Source: Candidatus Altarchaeota archaeon (GTDB taxonomy: Archaea > Altiarchaeota > Altiarchaeia > IMC4 > SCGC-AAA252-I15). Taken from it: DNA of 5,205 nucleotides. Every line of letters begins with the position of its first letter. Position 1 is the stretch's first letter. Positions 1 through 5,034 of this stretch are shown here, one piece after another. The translations under genes were made by a program, and so were the position numbers. A model generated the notes under the pieces. That model was not told the DNA's origin. It searched no databases and worked only from the letters and a program-made list of their open reading frames with translations. The stretch is taken from assembly GCA_026394745.1 (NCBI GenBank), contig JAPKXP010000102.1, forward strand, positions 1-5,205. Reading direction: 5' to 3'.

Positions 1-1
1 C

Positions 2-106
2 ATACCGCTCGAGGAGTTCGTCTCCAAGTCTGAGCCCCAGCCTTACCTCTTAGAGCTTCAGGAGCAGCAGAGGCTTAAGCGTCAGAAGAAGCGCAGGAGA
101 AGATAA
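2..106 (+). CDS. C-terminal end of an unidentified protein with a basic tail (5' truncated)
   Basis: The window opens inside a rightward reading frame (codons starting at base 2) that runs 34 codons to a TAA at 104-106. The visible tail begins IPLEEFVSKSEPQPYLLELQ and ends in KRQKKRRRR, with nine of the last ten residues basic. Such a tail often contacts nucleic acid or acidic lipid, but that is an inference and no domain is visible. The frame has no internal stop, uses ordinary codons and stops two bases before the stop of the convergent membrane-protein gene, as expected for a real gene end. The family cannot be named from this fragment. The start and most of the protein lie left of the window. 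Confidence 0.6.
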   Translation: MPLEEFVSKSEPQPYLLELQEQQRLKRQKKRRRR

Positions 107-119
107 ATCTAATTTATCT
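101..119. terminator. Hairpin covering two convergent stop codons
   Basis: AGATAAAT (101-108) and ATTTATCT (112-119) form a perfect 8-bp stem with a 3-base loop. The loop (109-111) is exactly the TAG stop of the leftward gene, and the TAA of the rightward gene (104-106) lies in the left arm. The stem is mostly A-T and no long T run follows on either strand, so it would be a weak terminator. A role in bidirectional 3'-end formation is inferred from position only. Confidence 0.4.
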
Positions 120-2148
120 TGAATATCATGAATCCTTGGTTTCCTTGAGCTAGCGTGAAGCTTTGCGAGTATGCAGTCTCGTTCAGGAGCGCGTTCACGT
201 TGTCGAGGCACGTTTGCGTTTCCTTTCCGTACAGGTTCTTGTATTCCTGGCATCTTGTGACGCACCCGCTGTCGAATATCACGTACTCGTAGTTCTTCTT
301 CTTCAGGAAAGCGTACATCTCGTTCACGCCTACTTTGTCTGCCATCCTCTTCCTGAAGGCGTCGACTTCGTAGTCCCACGGGAAGTCTAGCATGTCGAAG
401 CCCATGACGCTGTAGTCCGCCATGCAGTAGCCGTAGACTCTGGTGTCGGGCTTGAGCGCGTGTAGCGCGAGGTAGCCGGTCAACTGTTCGTTCGTGTTCC
501 ATTGCGGTCCCGGCGGCCAGTGCGCGGTCTGCACGACGAATCTTGGATACGCCGAGCCGTAGAGTACTCCGACGACGATGATCGCGAGTACGATTGTCTT
601 AACTTCCTTCATGCTTGATAATACTTTGTCTGCAGCCAGCAGTCCGATTGCGGCCAGTATTGATGCGGTAAGCGGCAGTATGCCCCAGAAGCGGTACGGG
701 TATATCGAGATGGGAAGAGCCCACGACTCCATGGCGATGAATATGAACGCAGTCCACGCTATCAGGAGCGCGTTCGACTCATTGTTCAACACGGCGTATT
801 TCCTGCCTAACAACGGCAGGAGCAAGGCAGCTAGAATAAGCAGCACGTAGGCCAGGCCCAGGCCCTTGTGCGTGAATATGTCTGCGCTGCCGCTGTCCAC
901 GAATATGAAGTCGTCCAGGTTGTAGACTCGGTCTGTTCCTGCTGCGCCCAAGTGCAGGTTCAGGCTTTTTATGTCGTTGAAGTGCTGGAGTCCCTCGCCT
1001 TTAGTGTCCTTCTCGACGAAGTACGTCTGAGGAATCCAGTAAATGAGGGCTAACAGCAGTCCGGCAACTCCTATCGTTATCAGCCGCTTGAACAGGGTTC
1101 TGTCGTAAATCAGATGGACTCCGCAGTATATCATGTAGAATATTCCGCTCGCTAGCGTGAACAACGGTTGAATTAGAAGCGAGCTCGCGAGGCAGGCGAT
1201 TGCCGGGACGCTCCACGAGCCGTTCTTCCTTGCTTTCTCCACGAAGTAGAAGAGTGGGAAGAACTGTACTACGCTGTAGGCGTGAGCCCACGTGATGTGG
1301 CTTAGGAACGGGGGCGTTACCGCGAGGAATAAGACTGAAAGCAGCGCAAGCCTCTTGTTTCCCGTCAGCTCTTTAACGAAGAAGTAGCAGAACACCAGGC
1401 CCGAGGCTATGATAATCTGGCTGAAGAACTTTACAGTCCAGTAGACCGAGGAGTTAAGCTGCTTAATAATCCCCAGTAGCGTGTCGAGAGCCGGAGGATA
1501 AGGCGCTATGTAGTGCGAAACGTAAAGTCCCACGGGCTTGTCGTACGTCTCTGCTATTGAAACGTACTTTACTCCTATGATGTGCTGCCAGGGGTCGCTG
1601 TCTGGCATGTACGGGATTGCGAAGGAAGATTTCACGAATATGATGAAGACGACCGCCGCAGTCAGTATGGCCAACATTACCGTAGTATCCTGCCTCCTCA
1701 AATCCCTCGTGAAATCCAGGATGCCTTTCCTGACCTGCCCCCACGACATTAAAATGTCCTTCAGAGGCACCGGAACGCTGAGTAAAAGAAAAACCCACCA
1801 GGCGAGCGGCACTCTCACCGTGTTGATGATAACCGCGACTATGGGAAATACGCTAAGACCCAAGCCAAAAATTATCACCATATATTCCAGCCTGTCCTTA
1901 ATCTCGTTGGCGACGCGGGAAAGCTTTATCAGAGTGTAGCCTAAGCCAAAGCACAGCACAAAAAAGAAGGAGGTCGATACAACCTTCTCCCCGAACCCCA
2001 AATATTCATCCTGGAACTCAAGAAGGCCTACGAGGCCGAAGACCAATACCGCAGCGACCGCAGCGAAAGAAACAGCCTTCCTGTAATCTAGAGTAAACGA
2101 GCTTTCGCCGCTGGCCTTACCTTTCAGCCTCCTAGAGCTAGAAGCCAT
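109..2148 (-). CDS. Multi-pass membrane GT-C-type glycosyltransferase-like protein
   Basis: This 679-residue protein has about 13 to 15 hydrophobic segments and a soluble C-terminal domain of about 140 residues. GT-C enzymes move sugars from polyprenyl-phosphate donors on the outer face of the membrane. Supporting signs are an acidic PDSDPWQH motif (182-189) right after the hydrophobic segment at 156-173, matching the catalytic DxD-like loop after the first core helix; PYPP (216-219); and an arginine in YPYRFWG (483-489) in a late helix. About four extra membrane segments (25-128) precede the core. The STT3/AglB WWDYG signature is absent; PWDYE (590-594) in the C-terminal domain is only a faint resemblance, so this is probably not the oligosaccharyltransferase itself. 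The ATG at 2148 is 8 bases after the enolase stop, so the two are probably cotranscribed; no clear ribosome binding site is seen. The acceptor is unknown. Class assignment is moderately sure, substrate is not. Confidence 0.7.
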   Translation of the reverse strand: MASSSRRLKGKASGESSFTLDYRKAVSFAAVAAVLVFGLVGLLEFQDEYLGFGEKVVSTSFFFVLCFGLGYTLIKLSRVANEIKDRLEYMVIIFGLGLSVFPIVAVIINTVRVPLAWWVFLLLSVPVPLKDILMSWGQVRKGILDFTRDLRRQDTTVMLAILTAAVVFIIFVKSSFAIPYMPDSDPWQHIIGVKYVSIAETYDKPVGLYVSHYIAPYPPALDTLLGIIKQLNSSVYWTVKFFSQIIIASGLVFCYFFVKELTGNKRLALLSVLFLAVTPPFLSHITWAHAYSVVQFFPLFYFVEKARKNGSWSVPAIACLASSLLIQPLFTLASGIFYMIYCGVHLIYDRTLFKRLITIGVAGLLLALIYWIPQTYFVEKDTKGEGLQHFNDIKSLNLHLGAAGTDRVYNLDDFIFVDSGSADIFTHKGLGLAYVLLILAALLLPLLGRKYAVLNNESNALLIAWTAFIFIAMESWALPISIYPYRFWGILPLTASILAAIGLLAADKVLSSMKEVKTIVLAIIVVGVLYGSAYPRFVVQTAHWPPGPQWNTNEQLTGYLALHALKPDTRVYGYCMADYSVMGFDMLDFPWDYEVDAFRKRMADKVGVNEMYAFLKKKNYEYVIFDSGCVTRCQEYKNLYGKETQTCLDNVNALLNETAYSQSFTLAQGNQGFMIFKIN

Positions 2149-2156
2149 CTTGAAAC

Positions 2157-3401
2157 TCAGACGCGCTTCCTGAAGTTGACTCCAGCATACCTGCCTCTGC
2201 CGCCAAGCTCCTCCTCAATCCTTATGAGCTGGTTGTATTTGGCGAGTCGCTCACTCCTTGCCGGAGCCCCAGTCTTAATCTGACCGCACTCTAGTCCGAC
2301 AACCAAGTCTGCTATGAAACTATCCTCAGTCTCACCGGACCTGTGGCTTACCGTAACCCCCCAGCCAGCGTCGAAGCTCATCTTCGCAGCCTCGATAGAC
2401 TCCTTTATCGAGCCAATCTGGTTGACCTTCAAGAGGAGGGCGTTGCATGCCTTGTCGTCACCCATAACCTGGATTTTACCACCCAATTTTTTCGTCATCT
2501 CAACCCACCCATCCCAGTCATCCTCTGCCATCCCGTCCTCAATAGACACGATGTTGAACGTCTTGCACAAGTCAGCGTAGAAGTCCACCATCTCGCCTGC
2601 GGAATACTTCCTCTCGCCTATCATGTAGTAACCGCCGTCCTTGTAGTAGAATTCGGATGACGCCGGGTCGAGGGCTATCGCCATCTCCTTGCCGTATCCA
2701 GCCTTCTCAGCTGCTTTGACCATAAGCTCAAGCCTCTCCTGCGGCGTGTTTATCGGAGGAACGAACCCGCCTTCGTCGCCGAGGTGTATGGCGTGGACGC
2801 CGTACTTCTCCTTAAGCATCTTCTTGAGTATGTGGTACGTCTCAGCGCCCATCCTAATCGCTTCAGTAAAGGATTTTGCGCCGACTGGCATGTACATGTT
2901 CTCCTGAATGTCGTTCTCCTTGCCTGCATGCTTTCCGCCGTTTATGACGTTCAATTGCGGAACCGGGAGTGTCACTCCATTCGAGCCTGAAATCCCCGCG
3001 ACATAAGCGTACAAAGGCTTGCCCTGGCATGCCGCAGCAGCCTTGCAGGCCGCCATGCTGACTCCCAAGATGGCGTTCGCGCCAAGCTTGCTCTTAGTCT
3101 CGGTTCCGTCAAGCTTAATCATCAAGTCGTCGAGCTCGTACTGCTTGGTGCAGTCCATCCCCAAAACCTTCGGAGCGATAACCTTGTTGGCGTTCTCAAC
3201 AGCCTTCAAGACGCCCTTGCCGTCGTACCTCCCCTTGTCTCCGTCGCGAAGCTCCAATGCCTCATGCTGTCCAGTGCTTGCGCCGGAAGGGACCATAGCC
3301 CTGAACAATCCATTTGAAACAGTCAAGTCGACTTCGACAGTAGGGTTTCCCCTGGAATCCAAAACTTCACGTGCTTTAACAGACCTAATCTTACAATCCA
3401 T
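2157..3401 (-). CDS. eno: Enolase (phosphopyruvate hydratase) with an internal deletion
   Basis: Enolase interconverts 2-phosphoglycerate and phosphoenolpyruvate in cytoplasmic glycolysis and gluconeogenesis. The 414-residue product has the whole family pattern: DSRGNPTVEV (15-24), SGASTG (39-44), DIQE (164-167), DEGG (209-212), metal ligands D245, E288 (SIEDG) and the GDD at 314-316, the catalytic lysine K325 (LLLKVNQIG), SHRSGETED (352-360) and K376 (QIKTG). The family is usually about 420-435 residues. The shortfall is concentrated in one place: between GDD and the catalytic lysine only 8 residues remain where bacterial enolases have about 23, so the helix linking barrel strands 6 and 7 is largely missing while the frame is kept. 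The ATG at 3401 is fixed by a GGTGAT ribosome binding site five bases upstream. It is the first gene of a leftward pair with the GT-C-like gene. Identity is certain; activity of the shortened form is not. Confidence 0.97.
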   Translation of the reverse strand: MDCKIRSVKAREVLDSRGNPTVEVDLTVSNGLFRAMVPSGASTGQHEALELRDGDKGRYDGKGVLKAVENANKVIAPKVLGMDCTKQYELDDLMIKLDGTETKSKLGANAILGVSMAACKAAAACQGKPLYAYVAGISGSNGVTLPVPQLNVINGGKHAGKENDIQENMYMPVGAKSFTEAIRMGAETYHILKKMLKEKYGVHAIHLGDEGGFVPPINTPQERLELMVKAAEKAGYGKEMAIALDPASSEFYYKDGGYYMIGERKYSAGEMVDFYADLCKTFNIVSIEDGMAEDDWDGWVEMTKKLGGKIQVMGDDKACNALLLKVNQIGSIKESIEAAKMSFDAGWGVTVSHRSGETEDSFIADLVVGLECGQIKTGAPARSERLAKYNQLIRIEEELGGRGRYAGVNFRKRV

Positions 3402-3406
3402 TTGAA

Positions 3407-3412
3407 ATCACC
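3407..3412 (-). promoter_or_regulatory. Ribosome binding site of enolase
   Basis: GGTGAT, read on the minus strand, ends five bases before the enolase ATG and is complementary to the usual archaeal 16S rRNA 3' end. It supports the start at 3401. The two genes on either side of 4237-4348 have no such site. Confidence 0.75.
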
Positions 3413-3446
3413 CCAACAAGTAGTCCAAAAAATATTTGAATAGTGG

Positions 3447-3454
3447 CTTAAAAA
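3447..3454 (-). promoter_or_regulatory. Probable TATA box of the enolase operon
   Basis: TTTTTAAG on the minus strand lies about 50 bases before the enolase ATG. Initiation about 25 bases downstream would give a leader of roughly 20 bases that includes the GGTGAT site. It lies back to back with a rightward TATA-like element at 3457-3463. The assignment rests on spacing and base composition only. Confidence 0.45.
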
Positions 3455-3456
3455 GG

Positions 3457-3463
3457 TATATTA
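3457..3463 (+). promoter_or_regulatory. Probable TATA box of a rightward small RNA
   Basis: TATATTA, preceded by GG, starts 30 bases before the GCCCTCC arm at 3487, the usual distance between an archaeal TATA box and a transcription start. No rightward protein gene follows, so it would serve the structured element at 3487-3591. It could also be chance in A/T-rich spacer. Confidence 0.4.
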
Positions 3464-3486
3464 GCCTGCATTCAGTATTCAATAAA

Positions 3487-3591
3487 GCCCTCCCTTGAGG
3501 GTCACCTCCGAGGAGAGTAGAAGATATTAATCGATCAGTGAATCAGGGGGGTTTAGAGGAGGGCGACACCTCAGACTATAAAGTCTTTTTT
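3487..3591 (+). ncRNA. Candidate small structured RNA, possibly H/ACA-like
   Basis: GCCCTCC (3487-3493) pairs perfectly with GGAGGGC (3558-3564), closing a 78-nt domain. Inside it, ACCTCC (3504-3509) can pair with the G run and T at 3547-3552, with one G-U pair, to form an upper stem. This leaves unpaired strands at 3494-3503 and 3553-3557. ACA follows one base after the closing stem (3566-3568), 13 bases below the base of the upper stem. That arrangement resembles archaeal H/ACA pseudouridylation guides, whose pocket sits about 14-16 bases above the ACA. A clear kink-turn is not seen and no target could be verified. A TATA-like box upstream and a hairpin with six T downstream frame the element. 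It lies in the enolase upstream spacer and its end overlaps the 3' end of the leftward gene at 3571-4236. It could instead be an unrelated folded RNA. Confidence 0.35.
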
Positions 3592-4236
3592 GGAAGCGGT
3601 TTCCCTACCGTCGGTGACGACCTTCCTTTCTATCACGCCCTTGCGCTTCGCTTCAATCCTAACCCTTGCAGGGTCCTTCTTGTGCTCTATCCCAGCCTCA
3701 GCAAAGTCCGCCGGGACGTCGAAGAACACTTCCGCCCTCAGCTTCTTTAACGCATCCAATCCCATGCTCGCCGTGAAGAAGTCGGAATCCTTCTTCCCCC
3801 CCGGCTTCGGCAGCTTCTTCTTGCACTTCATACCATAATCCTTATTGCCTACGGACTTGAGTGTCAGCAGAACAGCGGCGTCTCCAGACGACAAATAAAC
3901 CTTCTTCAACGCGTCAGACGAAAGTTCGCCCGAGACCTCGACCGTGTAAACACCCTTCTTCGACTTGTCCTTGAAAGGAACGCTAGCATCCTTCAACAAA
4001 CCCCGAAAATCGCTCTTACCGACAACAGACCCGGAAACGCTAAACAAGCCAGGGCAGGAATCCACCACAACGAAGCCAACGATGTTGCAGTACTCCTCGC
4101 TACCAGAAACCTTAATCACCTTACCCACCTTAGCCTCCAAAACAGGCCCGTCAAACACGCCCCTCCCGTACCTGACAAACCTCTGGTGAACCCAATCCTC
4201 CGGACTCCCGACAAAAAAATCCTTTACGAAATTCAT
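3571..4236 (-). CDS. Conserved-looking hypothetical soluble protein
   Basis: I do not recognise this family. From the ATG at 4236 the product is 221 residues, beginning MNFVKDFFVGSPEDWVHQRF, with no membrane segment or signal peptide. The N-terminal part (about 1-75) is rich in V and G and looks beta-stranded. The middle has a lysine- and glycine-rich stretch KKKLPKPGGKK (about 139-149), and the C-terminal third is charged. An upstream in-frame TTG at 4251 would add five residues (MLLIR), but the ATG is preferred because a TATA-like element lies about 26 bases before it, consistent with a leaderless mRNA, and neither start has a ribosome binding site. Third codon positions are rich in G and T, the mirror image of the next, rightward gene. 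It stands alone, divergent from the A24-like gene. The KPGGKK stretch could suggest RNA or rRNA contact, but that is a guess. Confidence 0.75.
   Translation of the reverse strand: MNFVKDFFVGSPEDWVHQRFVRYGRGVFDGPVLEAKVGKVIKVSGSEEYCNIVGFVVVDSCPGLFSVSGSVVGKSDFRGLLKDASVPFKDKSKKGVYTVEVSGELSSDALKKVYLSSGDAAVLLTLKSVGNKDYGMKCKKKLPKPGGKKDSDFFTASMGLDALKKLRAEVFFDVPADFAEAGIEHKKDPARVRIEAKRKGVIERKVVTDGRETASKKDFIV
3573..3591 (+). terminator. Hairpin followed by six T
   Basis: AGACT (3573-3577), loop ATAA, AGTCT (3582-3586), then a run of T to 3591. Read rightward this is an oligo-T transcript end with a short stem. It lies inside the last codons of the leftward gene, whose stop is at 3571-3573, so the sequence is also under coding constraint. 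Confidence 0.4.
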
Positions 4237-4253
4237 TCTTATCAACAACAATA

Positions 4254-4267
4254 TCTAATATCTAAAA
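4254..4267 (-). promoter_or_regulatory. Probable TATA region of the hypothetical gene
   Basis: The minus strand reads GTTTTTAGATATTA, with its A/T core centred about 26 bases before the ATG at 4236. This spacing puts the transcription start at or next to the start codon, fitting the lack of a ribosome binding site. Inferred from spacing and composition. Confidence 0.35.
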
Positions 4268-4279
4268 ACAACAAATAAA

Positions 4280-4307
4280 AATAATCCGCCAGGTAGGGCG
4301 GATTATT
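4280..4307. repeat. Perfect 11-bp inverted repeat between divergent promoters
   Basis: AATAATCCGCC (4280-4290) and GGCGGATTATT (4297-4307) are exact complements around the 6-base loop AGGTAG. It lies between the two divergent genes, outside both coding regions and upstream of both TATA-like elements. It could be a dyad operator shared by the two promoters or an RNA hairpin in a longer transcript. Perfection over 11 bp in a short spacer makes chance unlikely, but the function is unknown. Confidence 0.6.
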
Positions 4308-4312
4308 AATTA

Positions 4313-4340
4313 CAAAGTCTGCATAAAAAAGCCGACTTTG
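4313..4340 (+). promoter_or_regulatory. Dyad operator-like repeat enclosing a TATA box
   Basis: CAAAGTC (4313-4319) and GACTTTG (4334-4340) are exact complements; after one mismatch, two more pairs extend the arms inward. The 8-base centre ATAAAAAA (4323-4330), with the preceding C, is the best TATA box for the gene starting at 4349, about 23 bases from its ATG. That predicts a leaderless mRNA, in agreement with the missing ribosome binding site. Arms flanking a TATA box are a typical layout for a repressor that blocks TBP/TFB, but no regulator is encoded in the window. A related dyad precedes the tRNA gene. Confidence 0.5.
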
Positions 4341-4348
4341 CAATAAAA

Positions 4349-4870
4349 ATGGAATTAACCGAAATAATCACCCAATCAATCACAGCAATCAACTTCCACG
4401 GACTCATATTCCTCCTCGGCTCATTCACAGTCGCCTCCCTAAGCGACCTACGCAGGATGGCAGCCCAACAAGACTTCGCCGAAGTCTGGGCAGTCTACGC
4501 AGGCCTAATGTTCTTCTACGACCTCTACCTATCCATGACGGGAGCAATGCCGGCAACAGTACTCGCAGCCAAATGGCTGATAATACTCGCATTCGCAGTA
4601 ACCGCAACCAACCAGAAAATACACTTCAACATAAGCCTCATGGACATAGCAGCAATAACAGCACTAATATCCACGCTAACCCCCGCATACATCATAGCCA
4701 CACTAATCCTACTCCTGATAACAGGAGAACTACTAAACCCCATACTAAAACCATTTGGACAAGCAGGAGCCTACCCCTACCTGCCCGTAGTCCTAACAAC
4801 CACAATACTAGTCCTACTCATACACACAACAGGCATAATACAAATAAACCCACCCATAACACCACAATAA
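4349..4870 (+). CDS. A24 prepilin peptidase-like membrane protein, degraded GxGD motif
   Basis: This 173-residue protein has about six hydrophobic segments (roughly 17-32, 44-62, 70-86, 98-111, 112-128, 145-165). A24 peptidases cut the signal peptides of type IV pilins and archaellins with two aspartates at the cytoplasmic membrane face. The first fits well: ASLSDLRRM (29-37), with D33 right after helix 1, as in the family's S-x-D-L-R/K-x-R pattern. The second would be D99 in SLMDIAAITALISTLTP, matching the family's GxGD-x-K-A-L pattern and a following proline (P112), but the glycines and the lysine are gone. The tail PYLPVVLTTTILVLL resembles the family's last helix. It may be an inactive or divergent relative. 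No pilin gene is nearby. The start follows a TATA box by about 23 bases with no ribosome binding site. Third codon positions are mostly A or C. Confidence 0.6.
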   Translation: MELTEIITQSITAINFHGLIFLLGSFTVASLSDLRRMAAQQDFAEVWAVYAGLMFFYDLYLSMTGAMPATVLAAKWLIILAFAVTATNQKIHFNISLMDIAAITALISTLTPAYIIATLILLLITGELLNPILKPFGQAGAYPYLPVVLTTTILVLLIHTTGIIQINPPITPQ

Positions 4871-4895
4871 AATACTTTTAAAACACGCTTACGCA

Positions 4896-4930
4896 ATAAA
4901 TATCTGCAGCCTAAAGGCTGCAGTATTTAT
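4896..4930. repeat. Hairpin A after the A24-like gene
   Basis: CTGCAGCC (4904-4911) and GGCTGCAG (4916-4923) form a perfect 8-bp stem with loop TAAA. With one bulged T (4903), ATAAATA (4896-4902) and TATTTAT (4924-4930) extend it by 7 bp. It starts 26 bases after the stop at 4868-4870 and may end that transcript. Its right flank is shared with hairpin B, so the two cannot form together. Confidence 0.6.
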
Positions 4931-4981
4931 ACAAAAGTCGCAAATACTTGCATCCATCTCTGCGACTTTTGGTATAAATAC
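4923..4981. repeat. Hairpin B: 20-bp inverted repeat holding the tRNA TATA box
   Basis: The left arm (4923-4942) pairs with the right arm (4961-4981) over 20 bp with one bulged G; the inner 11 bp CAAAAGTCGCA / TGCGACTTTTG are perfect. The loop (4943-4960) is 18 bases. The outer right arm GTATAAATAC is the tRNA-Trp TATA region, and the left arm repeats it inverted. Possible roles are an operator, a terminator of the upstream gene or the remnant of a palindromic element; the sequence does not decide. Confidence 0.6.
4973..4980 (+). promoter_or_regulatory. TATA box of tRNA-Trp
   Basis: TATAAATA begins 24 bases before the first base of the mature tRNA. The spacing leaves little or no room for a 5' leader. 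It is the closest match to an archaeal box A upstream of the tRNA. Confidence 0.6.
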
Positions 4982-5034
4982 ACCACAAAAACCAAAGGGG
5001 CTGTGGGGTAACTCGGCATCCTAGTCGGCTCCAG

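Noticed and set aside
50..502. Leftward 150-codon open frame inside the membrane-protein gene
   Set aside because: It shares the strand with the real gene in another frame, is rich in arginine and histidine as expected from a shadow frame, and has no domain.
586..594. PWDYE of the GT-C-like protein as the STT3 catalytic WWDYG motif (protein residues 590-594; numbers here are residues)
   Set aside because: The second tryptophan and glycine are absent and the context is unlike STT3/AglB, so oligosaccharyltransferase was not called.
3487..3564. A tRNA, because of a 7-bp closing stem over 78 bases
   Set aside because: No T loop, D arm or anticodon stem can be placed on either strand; only the outer stem resembles an acceptor.
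4237..4251. TTG start adding five residues to the hypothetical protein
   Set aside because: No ribosome binding site precedes it, and the TATA spacing fits the ATG at 4236 better; it remains possible.
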